Shown here piece after piece: positions 1-11,660 of a stretch of 64,000 bases of DNA. The first letter of the stretch is position 1; each line of letters starts with the position of its first letter. A program made the translations under genes and the position numbers. The DNA comes from Neofusicoccum parvum. Its lineage: Eukaryota; Ascomycota; Dothideomycetes; Botryosphaeriales; Botryosphaeriaceae. The notes under the pieces are model-generated. The model saw only the letters and a list, made by a program, of their open reading frames with translations, was not told where the DNA came from and made no database searches. Location of the stretch: the NCBI GenBank assembly GCA_020912385.1, contig CP087215.1, forward strand, positions 1,984,001 to 2,048,000, in the 5' to 3' direction.

Positions 1-477
1 CTTTGGTCAGGGCCACGCCAATGGGATAGAGTATCTCGAATATGATGTTTATCTGAGCCCGCGGGTTAGCTGCTGCCGTGTGACGAGCGCGGGAACAGAG
101 TCGCTGCTGGGGCTCACCCTCAGGGCCTCCATGACCCATTCTGGCTTCACGTCCCACAAGTGCCGCGTCAAGTTAAGCCTCATAGTCGAGTACAGGCTGG
201 TTACTGTCACGGTTGTCAAGCAGGCCTGGGGACACACGACGGTCAGTACTCTGCAGATTGTGAGTGTTAAAATGCGACGCACCCATGCCGGCAGCATGAG
301 CCAGTCGTCCCAGGCGAGGATGTGGCGGAGAACGGCTCTGCTGTAGAAGCGCGCAGCGACAGCCAATGTCATGAAAACCAACAGCGGTATCTCGATTGAC
401 GCTATGTAGGGAACGCGGTCGGGAGGGTCGACGAAGTTAGGCGCTGGCCAGTCTGCCGAACCCCCGGCAGCTGCCAT
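1..477 (-). CDS. Rhodopsin-like fungal integral membrane protein, 5' part (partial)
   Basis: The gene reads leftward from the ATG at 477 and leaves the window. Exon 1 (477-118, 120 codons) has a hydrophobic stretch IEIPLLVFMTLAVAARFYS followed by the charged DDWLML motif, then a RHLWDVKPEW segment. This order is characteristic of the fungal rhodopsin-domain membrane family (PTH11-related, seven membrane segments). A GT-AG intron at 53-117 (GTGAGC...CTCAG) joins in phase to exon 2, which starts INIIFEILYPIGVALTK, again family-typical. Members are plasma-membrane proteins, mostly of unknown ligand; some act in surface sensing. The rest of the membrane domain and the tail lie outside the window, so completeness cannot be judged. 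Confidence 0.8.
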
Positions 478-3400
478 GATGCATTATGACGCCGAAGGCT
501 GAAAGGAGCGTGCTGGTCCAAAGAACACAGAGCAGTATAGGAGTGAAATAGATGGGATTGTCTGTGAAAGTAACAAGGGAACAAAAGCTTCGGGGCGCGG
601 TCAAAGGACACGGAGCGGCGCGCGCACAATAAGATCTGCGTGCATCCCTTCATGTGACGAAACGCTGGGCCACGAGCTTGCCATCGCTGCGGCGGGGCGG
701 CGGCAGATTATCTGGAGCGTTTTAAGCTTCATCCGGGCCTGGGTATCCTGCCTCCTTTTGGGCGCAGGCGCTGCCTGTGATTGGCCAGCCCGCCAGGAAC
801 CTCATGGACGCGTTTCCCCCGGGCTCCCTTTCTTTTCATTGAAGTCTTTCAGGCCAGCCGGGCCCCCGGCCATCCAACAATTCTGACTTTCCGATGCAGC
901 TGGCGCGCCCACTCCGCCCGGCTGCAATCTTGCGCCAGCCCCTTTCCCGGCCTGCTGGCGGCCGGCCGGCGCGCGCTGCAGTGCTCGCAGCAGGAGTGCC
1001 GCGCGCAGCGGGCGGCGCAGGGCGCGTCCGCATGAACCACAACCTGGAGCAGCAGCCGGGGCAGGTTGATCCCTGCGCCGCCAGTGCCGGCGGAACCGCA
1101 CTGGCACTGCCCTGCGCAGCGGCCGGGCGGACTCCGCTCGTGGCTGGCGGTGATGTCCGCCGCGACGTGCTGCGCGGCGGAAAATAGAACGGAGGCCTTG
1201 CCGGTTCGGGTAATTCCCAATCACCAGACGCCCGCTGCGAGTAATGCAGCAATAGCGATGCGCGCCGGAAGCGAGATGGCTGTGTTTCTTTAGGCCCGGA
1301 CGCGTCTCAGGTGCGTGCGTAAGTCGTAGTCTACTTCAACATCTGCTCCCCAGCCCTTCCAGCCTGGCGCGGCCGGGTGCTGGCTTGGCTCCGCTGCTGT
1401 CTGGGCAGTGGCATGCCGGGACAAGAGGCGCGCGTTGGGGCTAGAGAGATTGGTGGCACTCTGGGCGTTCCTGGCGTCGACGGCTTGGTGAGGCGTTCGG
1501 CCGCTAAGGCGGGCAAGGAACATACAGCGGGCGAGGAGTGTGGTTCTGGTGTGGGCTCAGACAAACACCTCCTTAGTAAGAAATCTTCCACCCAACGACC
1601 GCTGCCCCCCGCTGCCGATCACATAACAGCGGAGGCCGCAGCAGGACCCGCACGCCGCGCGGATGGCCGGCGTCCCGCGGGATGGTGTGGACGACCAAAA
1701 CAGCCTCGGCAGCACCTCCAGCCACCGCCCGCCGCCCACACCACCCTCGCTGCATTGCGCGTCCACAACGTACGATGGGCAGCAAAGGAAGGGCCGAGTC
1801 TAGAATCGAAGCAGTGGGAAGTGGTCGAAATCCTAAATTGCATGAGACGCCCCGCCCCCACGGGAGAGGCGTCCGGCTGGACCGATGCGGTCCCCTCCGA
1901 TATGCTCGCCGTTCCCCTGCAGCATCGGTTTCGCGTAGTCCCGAGTCCAACGCAGGGGGCCGTGCCCTTGGAGGTACTCGGCCCGCAGTACAGCAGTCCG
2001 ATCCCACGCGCACCTCCGCGCGTTTCAGCGCCGCCGCCCGAACGGCAAACCGGAATCCTGCGGCTTGCACGGGATGAGACCTTTGCCGTCGGCTAAGCAC
2101 GGCTCCGGCTCCGAGTGCGACCCGGCCTGAGTGTGTGGTGTTGATCAGGTCCGGGTGTCTGGATGCGATGAAGTCATTGTGGGAAGACTTCTGGGACGAT
2201 TACTACTTTCCATGCTGCGCTGTCAAGCAGATCATTGCCACGCGTGCCCAATTATTCAGCTTTTAAAGCCTGACAGCGCTAAGCCTCACATTAGTTCCCG
2301 GCTTCCGGCGGCAATTACCCCAAACTCCGGATCTTATGTGCAGTCCCCGCGATAATAGACGATCAAAAGACTGCGGAGGGAGCGTGCACGGCGATCTGCG
2401 GAGATCGCAGAGCAGCAGAACCCCAAAGAAGAAATTAATTCCGCCCAAGATCGGGGTTTCCCTTGAAGAGCTCGGAAACACTCTTTGAGGTTGGTCCTCT
2501 GCTCTTTGAGACCAGACTACTCCTGCGAGGTGTACTCATGTTCTGTCGTTAGTGTGACATGATCGGGTCGCTAAATCTTCACTGTCCAGCGCTTCATCTG
2601 CTCCCGTTTTCGACCACTGCCATCGGAAAGAGGAAGCGACAGAAACGGCAGACATTTCAGCAGCACCGTCGTCAGAAGGTGGTATCCTTAATCAGGCACA
2701 AATTCATCTACCGACTTCTATCATGAAAGCCTCGCGGCAGGCCGCGGAAGAAACGAACGGCTTCAACTGCACTCAACCCTCTTCGTGGACATTCAAACCC
2801 ATCTAGGCGAAGGGGTGCTTCCAGCCAAAGTGCCAAAGCTATCCGGTTCCATGCCTCAATGGCTCATAGATGTACGTTATCTCATGAATCCGGTCGAACA
2901 GAGCGCCCCACTCTGTACAACCATTCCTTGATTCACTGACGCCCCAACGCTTGATCTTATATCTTCTGTCTACAACTATGTCAGATCCTGCCTGGCCTTC
3001 TCTCTGAAACGTGGTTTTCTCCGGCTCACATCACTCCTTCACAGGCCTCCTAATAAATTAGCATAACCGTCTTCCCCGAATAATAAGCTCCTCTGTCATG
3101 GAAGATGTCCTTTCTAAAGATGAGAACGAACAACTCCAGTAAACCTAGCGTTTAAGGTTGGCTACGGCCCCTCTCCAAATACCTAAAGCTGGGGAGCCGG
3201 TTGAGAATGAATTTGGTCATTGAAGGAAAAAGAAGAAGGTAACGTTGTGACTGAGGATTCGAGCACCGGATTTGATGACAGCTTTGGCAGTGTGACGGAT
3301 CCCCACGCTAGGGACTCAGAATTCTTGTTAATGATTGCTAACATTGCTTACAGTGACTACACATTTTAAACCCACGTCGAATACATCTACGACCACCAAC

Positions 3401-4846
3401 CTCGTCCAGAGCCATTATATTATCGATACGCCGCAGCGTAACTCATTTCCTCTCCCCCGTGACTGGTAGCTTAGAGGATTATGGCCGCCACGTCTTCAGT
3501 TTAATATCGCAGACCTGTATAAAATTACTAACATACCGATGACCCATCCATACCTGCGAGAAGCTCTTTGATACAAAAGAGTAAAGGGCAGACGAGACTA
3601 GGCCTCCAGCAACGATTGAAGCTAGCCTGTTGCATGAATAAACACAATTTTCACATTGAATAAAACAGAGCTGCTTCATCTGCACATAAGTGTAAGGTTA
3701 GTGGAAGGTCCCCCAAACTTGTCCGTTGCTTCACTGCTAAGTGAACTACATACGAGGTCGGTTCGGATAGTACTGTAACACGTGGGCAGTTGAAGCATTC
3801 ATCTAGATAGGATTAATATTCCTTTCACTGCACATCTGCATCCGGAAAAATGCTTCAGCTACCTACGTGTTGCAATACTATTCAAACCGACCTCGTATTT
3901 GGATTAGTTTTGCGTTTCTTTCACTTGACAATCTGATCCCGAAGAATACCTTAATTTCCCATGTGTGAAGAGTACAGCATTCTTAAACCACTTCCCGAGC
4001 CAACGACGTGTGCATCGTTCTGTCCGTAAACAAGGGTGTTCCGGCTAACTGATTGTTCCTTGAAAGGCTATTCACGCTCGCACATCCATCACATTAGTCA
4101 GTCTCTTATATTTCCTGGGGCTACAAAAGCCTGTTATGCCTCGAAGCTGAATTACAGTTTCTCGTTATATTTTTAGCTTCATTTTGCACCTTCCGAATTC
4201 GGAATGGGGACAATTGCATGCCCGAATTCGCGGTAATATACCCCGATTATTTATTATAATGGAAGCATAGTACATGGGGTGTAGATGGACACATCTAAAT
4301 AGCTATATTACGCTTCAGCGCTCCCCCAAAGCAACTCAGCGTGCACCACTAGTCCAACTCGAACATGGCTACCAAGTACCCCATGAGGGTCAATATATTT
4401 GTTGCATTGACAACACCAAGCTGGCGGGAGACACAAGCTTCTAAACTTACCAGGAATGATTGGATTAGTATGCGCTAATGAAGTTTTGATTGTCGAGGCC
4501 TTGTAGACATTGAACGCGGTCACCAAGGCCATTATGAATGGTAGATTTGATCACTAATCGGTCGAGCGTGTGCTTCAAGATACCGAAACTAACCTGAATG
4601 CCATTTTATTTTTATCTCTATGGATGCCCATGAACTTTATAGGAGGGACGGTCGTAGGAACGTTACAGCAATCCACGGGGGAATATCCTTCATCTTCCGC
4701 GATGCCTGCGAGAAGCCGTCCCATGATTTATTAATGATCCAAGCAGCAAATAAAATGCATGCAGGCCACGGCACCATGTGATGGTCAAATCTAAAGCTTG
4801 TGATAGTGAAAGTAATAATCTACGTATTCGAGAATCTATCACTCCG
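478..4846. other. Gene-free region, GC-rich then AT-richer
   Basis: No credible gene was found in 4.4 kb. From about 600 to 2100 the DNA is GC-rich and long frames open on several strands at once, with Ala/Arg/Pro-rich translations and no recognisable domain, which is what GC-rich non-coding DNA gives. From about 2500 to 4800 the base composition is AT-richer and frames are short. The only structure I can support is the foldback element at 3751-3897. Confidence 0.6.
3751..3897. mobile_element. 147-bp foldback (MITE-like) element
   Basis: Two 49-nt arms (3751-3799 and 3849-3897) are reverse complements at 42 of 49 positions, separated by a 49-nt AT-rich spacer. All seven mismatches are transitions. 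Both outer ends read TACGAGG / CCTCGTA, so the element is bounded by TA on each side, the target duplicated by Tc1/mariner-type transposases. There is no coding capacity. The most economical reading is a non-autonomous miniature inverted-repeat element with point decay. A fortuitous palindrome of this length is unlikely, but without other copies the transposon origin is inference. Confidence 0.6.
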
Positions 4847-6114
4847 CTAAGCAGAAGCCGAAAGATTTACTCCCCCACAAAATTCCTGCGCAATGCCGAC
4901 CAATATCTCTGTCGCCTGATCCAAAGACTCAACGTCCACCCCTTCCTCCTTCGCATGCAGCCCCTCGCCCTTTGGACCACAGGCAACAACCGGAATACCC
5001 TTATCAGCCAGCCGAGCCGAGTCTGCCCAGAACGTCCCCGCCGCCAGCCCGGACTCCTTACCTGCAACCTTCCGAACACGCCTCCCCACCAGCTCGACAA
5101 ACGAAAGCTTCTTCGGAATCTCGAAGCGACACCTCTCAAACGAGATCCTCAGCGCACACTCGCAGCTCGCCACCTCGCTCTCCACCTTCTCGACCACCTC
5201 TGCGGTCCCCACCCGAGCCGGTCCTTCTCTCCAGCGCGAGCGGTGCGGCGCCGCACGGCCTGGTGTCCGTCGTGGGCGCTGACGGTGCAGGCGGCCGAGA
5301 CGCCGGGGCGCGGGACGGGGCCAGGCCGCAGTCCATGCCGGCCGTGATGGTTGGCGTCGGGGGTGCCGGTGGAGAGGGCGGGGTGGAGGCAGGGGGCTGT
5401 GTCTGGCTCGACGGTGGTGATGTGGGGGGAGCGGTTGGGCGGGGGAGGAGGGGTTGTGTAGCCGTCGACGATGCGTTGTAGTGAGAGTCCAGATGGATGG
5501 GTGGGGTTGAGGGAGGGAGGAGAGAGGGTTGCCTGTGGGATCTCTTCGTAGTGCTCGAGTGCCGTGTCTTGGATCAGGACGCCGCCGTCCTTCTGGGACG
5601 TCGTGAAAACGGTCAGGATGGCTTCCTCATAGTTGCCTTCGATCTGTGTGACCGTGGCTTCCTCACTGGCAATCATCTCGATCGTGGTAGGGTGAATGCC
5701 GGCGGGGACGGGTATCCGGACGGGTGCACCGAAGATGCTGCCCATGCGAGCGACTGCGCGGCCGTGGTTGCCATCGGTGGCAGCGAAGAGAGCAGTCGGT
5801 TCAGAGCAAATCGCCGCCCTCACAGCATCGATGTCTGAGTCCAGAGGCAAGTCGAACTTTTGTGCGATGGCGCGGAACGTGCCCTAGAAGGCGCCGAGTA
5901 TCTTCAAGGATGGAAGACCCAGACGATTGCTCTAATCTTTGAGATAGACATCTTTCACGCCAAGTTCCTGTGCCACCTCATCCAGGGATATGAGGCTGGT
6001 TGGACGATATTAAGGCTGCTTCCGGTGAAAAGCATCGATGAGTTTTGTGGAGGCGGTGGGCGGCGTAACCCAGGCGGCCGGGCTGAAGTAGACAGGGCGA
6101 CGGTGTGAGGCCAT
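4847..6114 (-). pseudogene. Decayed PLP-dependent ammonia-lyase joined to an M20 peptidase 3' end
   Basis: From the ATG at 6114 one frame resembles diaminopropionate ammonia-lyase / fold-type II PLP enzymes: LISLDEVAQELGVKDVYLKD, ATDGNHGRAVARMG (the conserved NHGRA loop) and a TVEPDTAPCLHPAL segment. It is interrupted by in-frame stops at 6010-6012 (TAA), 5932-5934 (TAG) and 5884-5886 (TAG). After about 5580 the homology lacks the stretch expected between the IPQ and EPDTA segments and hops between frames (MDCGL, PGVSAACTVS, PCGAAPL). Directly downstream, 5212-4847 encodes only the last part of an M20 (acetylornithine deacetylase-like) peptidase, with FWADSARLADKGIPVVACGPKGEG split over that region and GLHAKEEGVDV. 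The metal-binding N-terminal half is gone. The two genes probably lay side by side and were joined by deletion. No functional product is expected. Confidence 0.75.
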
Positions 6115-6617
6115 GGCTAACATATGAGTACAGATAATAGATACGGTCGAGGCCGGTCTGTAGCCACGGCGCTGCCTGGTAGCTGGCGCGAGAGGTGGGT
6201 ATATTGGGCACCTCCCCTACCCTCCTCTTAACATCATGCTCAAACGTTATCTTCATCGCAAGGTCACCTACTTTGCCACACAGGGCCCATTTCTTCTCCG
6301 TCACATGCCGTTGTGACCCGGTTGTGGGGGCCAGGCGTTTGGTGCGGCACAGCACGTAGCGCGCGCGAAACCGGCTCCTGGCCAGTAAGAGCACTCGAAG
6401 GGTATCTACCCCTGCTGTCACCTTGCATGCTGATCTATATTTGCAATGGCATTATTTACAGTACTTTCCTCGCTACCGCCCTACATAAGACACGTTCATC
6501 GCCTCGTTGAGCTTCCTGGCCTTTGAAAACTTCGTCCCGTGAGAATGTTCCCGATCAATTAGTTTTCTGGCCATTATTCCCAGCATTCCTGCACCACAGT
6601 CTTTTTCGATTTTAACA
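6115..6617. other. Intergenic, between the pseudogene and HET gene 1
   Basis: About 500 nt upstream of both flanking starts. It would hold the former promoter of the decayed gene and the promoter of HET gene 1. I see no further gene. Confidence 0.5.
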
Positions 6618-8787
6618 ATGGGTGACAAAGCCCTCGATATCGCTGTAGAAGACGACGGATTTCACACCTGCAAGCACTGCCAGGATAACGTTCTCCTTTC
6701 TCCCAAGGTTTACTGTGACTCGTTCTCAGGCGTGTATAAGAAAAAATTATCCATGAAATACATTGTGCAAGCCTCATCGGAAGGCTGCGAACTGTTTCAG
6801 CTGTTTCTCGTCAGATATCGCGAGGAGCTAAGAGGAGAAGAACCTCCATCGGACTATTTGGATCAAGAAAAGACTGATGATTCTGTTCGGTCTCAAAGGA
6901 GGGGGTGCTAGCGACGTTTACATAACTTCTGAGGGCTGGAATGACCTGCACGGCTGGTTCGGAGAAGCTTCCACGCACCACGGCAAGTGCAGCGCTCCAA
7001 ATGAGAACAACGCCACTGATAGGTCAAGTGTAGATGATCCGACAGTCAACTTTGTTACAAAAAGAGCATATGATTTGGACATGGCATCGACGCAAATCTT
7101 TCAGCTCGCGCGACGGTGGCTTGACATCTGCAAACAGGAGCATTCTGGGCATTGTTCCAGACGGAAATCCGTCGTCCCAACCCGACTAGTCGATGTCGGC
7201 CTCCCTGACGGACCACCATGCCTCAAGATCCATGAGACAGTAGATTCTGAGCAGGTCAGCTGGTGCGCACTCAGCTACTGCTGGGGAGGCATGCAGCGCG
7301 GCACAACCACCATGGCAAACCTTCCCAAACGTCGCTTTGAAATCGTGCTCTCCGAGCTGCCAAAGACCGTGCAGGATGCCCTGACAGTCACGCGTGAGCT
7401 TGGGTTCCGGTACCTTTGGGTCGACTCCTTGTGCATCGTGCAAGACGACAGCCACGACTGGGCCAAGGAGGTTGGGAAGATGGCTGAGGTCTACATGGGC
7501 GCATCCGTGACCATTTCCGCCTGTTCTGCATCCAATGCCGAGCAAGGCTTTCTTTATCGGCGTAGGTTGGATGACGTCCTGGGCATCAGGTATCGACCGC
7601 AGCTACTCAAGTTCCGGTACCAGTGTCTTCCGCCAGAAGCGACACAGCCAGAGAACGTGGCAACTGGCTGGCTCCACGTTGCCAACTGGGGAAACTCAAG
7701 CTGCAAGCATCCCGTCGAAGAGCGCGCGTGGACACTGCAAGAGTTTCTGCTGAGCCGACGGCTGCTCGTGTACTGCGCCGGCCGCATCCAATGGCTCTGC
7801 AACGGCGCGATGGCCGACGAGCACGACATCCGGATCCGCTCGACCGCAAGAACCCTGCTCCCGCGCATGACGTGGCGGGAAGTCCTCGACGAATACAGCG
7901 GCCGCGCCTCCTCGCACGGCGACGACCGGCTGGCCGCCCTCGGCGCGGTGGCCCTCCAGTTCGCACTGCTGCAGCGGCAGAGCCGGCAGCTGCCGCCATC
8001 ACCGCCGGCGTCGACCACGGAGCTGGCGAAGGACTACCTCGCCGGCCTGTGGCGCGACGACTTGTTCGTACACCTGGGGTGGTACACGGTGTGCGCGTGG
8101 CCGCTCCCGCGGGCTCCCTGGCGCGCGCCCAGCTGGTCCTGGGCCGCGGTCGACTCCGCGGTCGCGGTGTGGTCACCGCAAGCGGACGGTGAGCCCCCGC
8201 CGCTGCTGCCGAGGCTGCTGGCGGACGAAGTTGTGCCGGCGTTCGTGGAAAATCCGTTCGGCGCAGTGGCGAAGGCGGTGTTGAGGATAGAGGCGCCGCT
8301 GCTGCGGGTGCGGTACTGCTACTTGCCAAAGGTCGCGGCGGAGGCCGGCAAGAGACTGGAGCCGGATGGCGTGATCGTCGTGCTGAGGAACCAGAGTGGT
8401 GCGGCTGATGAGGAGGAAATGGGTGTGGCTGCGGGTGGAGTGTTGGGTCAAGAGGAGGGGTCTGTGGCGTCGGGTGATGCTGCTCTCGAGGGCAACGGAG
8501 AGATCGTGCATACGCCTATCTACGCGGACGCTCTTGATTCTCTCCCTTTTCTTACTGTGGCAGATGCGAGTGAGAGGCGGGAACAGGTGGCGGAGCTCTG
8601 GCTTATGAGGGTGTCGAATTTGGTGTACCTCGTTCTAGTAGAGGTTGGCGAGGGTGTGTTCCGGCGGTGTGGTGCGCTGAATTTGGATATACTCTCGTGG
8701 GAGGCGAAAGAGCCCACGATGGGGGAGAGAGCGATGCTGCAGAGAGCGATGAACAGGGTGCCGTGGAGGACGTTCGACTTCGTCTGA
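6618..8787 (+). CDS. HET-domain protein 1 (frame break near 6840-6900)
   Basis: Heterokaryon-incompatibility (HET) domain protein. HET proteins trigger regulated cell death when genetically different fungal cells fuse. The N-terminal piece from the ATG at 6618 carries HTCKHCQ; the main frame runs to 8787 and holds the HET signature: WCALSYCWGG, LPKTVQDALTVTRELG, YLWVDSLCIVQDD, then RAWTLQEFLLSRR and PSWSWAAVDS. The two parts are in different frames. The first ends at 6911 and the second is open from 6832, and no GT-AG intron of normal size fits the overlap. Alignment with HET gene 2 suggests the switch lies around the AAGAAAAG tract (6865-6872). It is therefore a one-base frameshift in a decayed allele, or a sequence error. 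Everything past the switch, about 640 codons, is intact. Confidence 0.85.
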
Positions 8788-9490
8788 CGGCGGGGTGAGT
8801 TCTCACTGATTGCTCCCTGGAGAGCAATCCAGCTTTGGTTGTGCCCAGAGACACCAATTCCAGAGGTGTTTCCCAGAGCACCTCACCTTTCTGGTGATGT
8901 CCAAGCCTCTAGCTCATCTCCACCCTTGGACGCGGCACTTCCGCCGGCATTTCCCCACAACACTGCATTTAGCCTACCCCTCCAGGACACTCCACCGACG
9001 TTGTCCCACAACATGAGCTCTAGCTCATCACACAGTGGAACTAGTGACTCAGAATACGCCTACTGAGTTAACATACGTTTGATGATAAGTATCATTGCGG
9101 GTTGAAGAAGCTGTGAGAATGCATTCGGATCCGGGCATCTGCATCCACGGCGGGGTCGGGACTCGACGTTCAACTAGGCGTAGATCGGTCGGATTTGGCC
9201 CTCGCTCTACTACTCTTTTGCCTTGGAGCTGTTGGATGGAGAATAGTAGACGGTCTGACACATTGACTTAGAAAAGAGCCAGATGATCGATTAAACCCCA
9301 GAGCTGAACCATTCAAATCGAAAATGGCTTCAACCTTGAGAATACAGTCCTTGATTTCTGCTAAGATTGTCCTACCCCGTGCTCTTCTCGAATTTCTTAT
9401 TCCAACTCATGATCCATAGTAAAATATCGAAGAGGTAGGAGTATCAACACCACATCGTGTTATATTCGATACAGGGTCGGAACTCGTCGT
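8788..9490. other. Convergent intergenic region
   Basis: About 700 nt between the 3' ends of HET gene 1 and the acyl-CoA-binding protein gene. I found no gene; short open frames here have no recognisable content. Confidence 0.5.
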
Positions 9491-10041
9491 TTAGTTCGTG
9501 CCCAGGCTTTCCTGAAGTTGCTTGACGAGGGTAACGTACAGCACCTGGGCCTCCTTAGTAGTGATACCCTCGTCAAGCTTCTTCTGCCAGGCGTTCTTCA
9601 TAGCTTTCCCCTGTTCAGACACTCAGGCATTAGCCACCACATTTGAGGAAGAAAAGCAGCAAGTACACCCGTCACTTAGACAACAGGATTTGATCCGACA
9701 AAACTTCGTGGGTGCAATGCACATAGCAAGGCTGGGAAAGGAAAGGCCGTATCCGGGACGGTGAGTGTGCGGAAGCGCAAGCAGTGCGAAGGGTGGACGG
9801 AGGGTATACCTTGACGTCAAACATCCCGGGTTTCTTGTCCTCGATGTTCTCTCCGTTTGCGATCTTGGCGTAGGCGTACAGCTAGGGCTTGTCAGCGTTT
9901 CGGCCAAGAATTACAGCGACATGGCGTTGCTGGGGAAGGAAGAGATGCAAAACTCACCTCAAGCTGCTGGGGCTGAGTAGGTGTGGACTTAAGCTTCTTG
10001 ACATCCTCGAAAGCCTTCTTGAAATCGTCTTCAGCTGTCAT
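9491..10041 (-). CDS. ACB1: Acyl-CoA-binding protein
   Basis: Small cytosolic carrier that binds long-chain acyl-CoA esters and supplies them to lipid synthesis and vesicle formation. It is split over three short exons: 10041-9958 (28 codons), 9881-9810 (24 codons) and 9610-9491 (39 codons plus stop), all joining in phase 0, giving 91 residues, the usual family length. Introns are 9882-9957 (GTGAG...CTAG) and 9611-9809 (GTATAC...ACAG). Family marks are LYAYAKIANGE, the KPGMFDVKGKAMKNAW core and a C-terminal YVTLVKQL helix. Ligand-contacting positions Y30, K34 and K54 are present. The ATG at 10041 is the only sensible start. Nothing suggests decay. Confidence 0.93.
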
Positions 10042-10992
10042 GGTGGGCGAGAGATCGTGAGATTAGGACGATTTCTGGCTGGGGGACTGTGGTTGATTGT
10101 GGAAAAGAAGGCGAAGAGTCGTCGAGGAAGAGCGATGAGGATGTGGGGTTTGGCGGGGCAGACACAAGATCCCATCACGCGGCTGCCGGACCAGAGCGTT
10201 GTGACGCAATGGCCGTCGCCTGCCTGTTGCGCCCTGCCAGCCCCAACAAACAGGACGCGCCCGGCTAATCGGTGCATGATTTACATGTGCTTGCCGAGCC
10301 TTCGCTTGGCTGACGCCTGTCTGTTAGAATGCGCATTCGCGCTGTTCCTCGAGCACTTCTCCAAGCTGGCTGCGAGAAGCTCTCTGAGACCTGGGCGTGT
10401 CTCGGTCGGCTGTCCGCGGACTGGAGCTCAAATCTTGTTCAGATCCCAACTGTTGTTGACCGCGAGTCGTGACCACCTTTCCACAATGACCCACTGCAGC
10501 TGCAGCGCCTGAGAACGTCATCGGAGACAGAACTCACTGCCGAGGTCATCTAATGTCACGCCCGTCAGATTTCTAGAACTCATGGTGCGATCCAGTAAAG
10601 TCGCCGGGCGTCCGTCCAAGCTCTTTCCATCCGGGTTGAAGCCAAACAAGTCATGTTGAGAAAGATTCCTCAATTACTGCAGTTAAGTCTACTAATCTGT
10701 GTCACAATATCCACCGCCGGATGTTCCAGCCTCAGCGCATGGAACAGTCCGTTGGTGCCTGCCACCACCACCACCACCACCACCACCAAAGTATCGTACT
10801 TCGTCGTGTAAATTCCTCTGCTCCTCAGATCATGGTGCGTAATGCAAGGACTCCCGTCCGCCAATAAAGCCCATTGAACGCCCAAAAGCAAGAATCCCGA
10901 ATTAAGCCAGCAAAAGCCGCATCGTCGCCGATATGTGTCTCGTTCGTCGTTACGCGGGAGGAGAGAAGGAGAAGGGAGAGCCTGCCAGGCGC
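10042..10992. other. Intergenic, ACB1 promoter side and myosin light chain 3' side
   Basis: This region holds the ACB1 upstream region and the downstream region of the myosin light chain gene. The only distinct structure is the CCA microsatellite at 10762-10788. No gene was found. Confidence 0.5.
10762..10788. repeat. (CCA)9 microsatellite
   Basis: Nine perfect CCA units in non-coding DNA downstream of the myosin light chain gene. Confidence 0.95.
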
Positions 10993-11660
10993 TTAGTTGG
11001 CCAGGATGGTCGAAACGAGATCTGTAGCGCCCGTTAGTTCCCGAAGAGAAAAAAACAAAACCCAACCAGCACATGGAGTCTCCGATGTGCGCAACACTCA
11101 CCTCTGTACTGGATCTCGCCGGAACTGGTGTCGACGGCCTTGAGCAGCTCGTCAACCTCGTCGTCCGTCATCTTCTCGCCCAGGTTGGTGAGGATGTAGC
11201 GCAGCTGCCCGACGCCGATGAAGCCGGTGCGATTCTGGTCGAAGACCTCGAAACCGCGGCAGTATTCGTCGATGTCGCCCGGGTCGCGGAAGCCGCCGGG
11301 GCGGTTCAGGATCTTGGAGAAGGTCTCGAAGTCGACTGTTGGCGCGAAATCATTGTTAGTCGGGTCCGAGAAGCATCGAGCTTGTGGTGGGAGACATGTG
11401 CAGCTTTTGCGGCTGTGCGCCCGGCCGAAGCCGGTTCTGCAGAGTGCATTCGGGCGTGTGCATGTACGGGCAGACTTACATTCGCCGCCGGCCTGCTTCT
11501 CGAGGTCCTTGATCTCGGCGATGGTGGGGTTCTGGCCGCAGGCGCGCAGCAGATCGCCGAGCGAGTCGAGCGACACACGGCCGTTGCCGCGTTTGTCGAA
11601 GAGCTGGAAGGCTTCCTTGTAGTTGGTCGAGGCCTGCGCCTGTGAGCTTTCGTACGCCAT
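10993..11660 (-). CDS. Myosin essential light chain (Cdc4/Mlc1 type, EF-hand)
   Basis: Two-lobed EF-hand protein related to calmodulin, of the type that binds IQ motifs of class II and V myosins and is needed for the contractile ring and septation. Exons 11660-11480, 11335-11102 and 11021-10993 join in phase to 147 residues, matching Cdc4-type chains. Introns: 11336-11479 (GTAAGT...AACAG) and 11022-11101 (GTGAGT...TACAG). The first loop (FDKRGNGRVSLDSLGDLL) and the third (FDQNRTGFIGVGQLRYIL) lack the acidic residue at loop position 12, as is usual for light chains that do not depend on calcium. The protein ends in VSTILAN. A regulatory light chain or a divergent calmodulin is less likely given the length and the NLGEKMTDDEVDELL segment. 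Confidence 0.88.

Noticed and set aside
802..2100. Several long overlapping open frames on both strands in the GC-rich segment
   Set aside because: They overlap one another in most frames, are rich in Arg/Ala/Pro/Gly, and show no domain; GC-rich DNA has few stops by chance.
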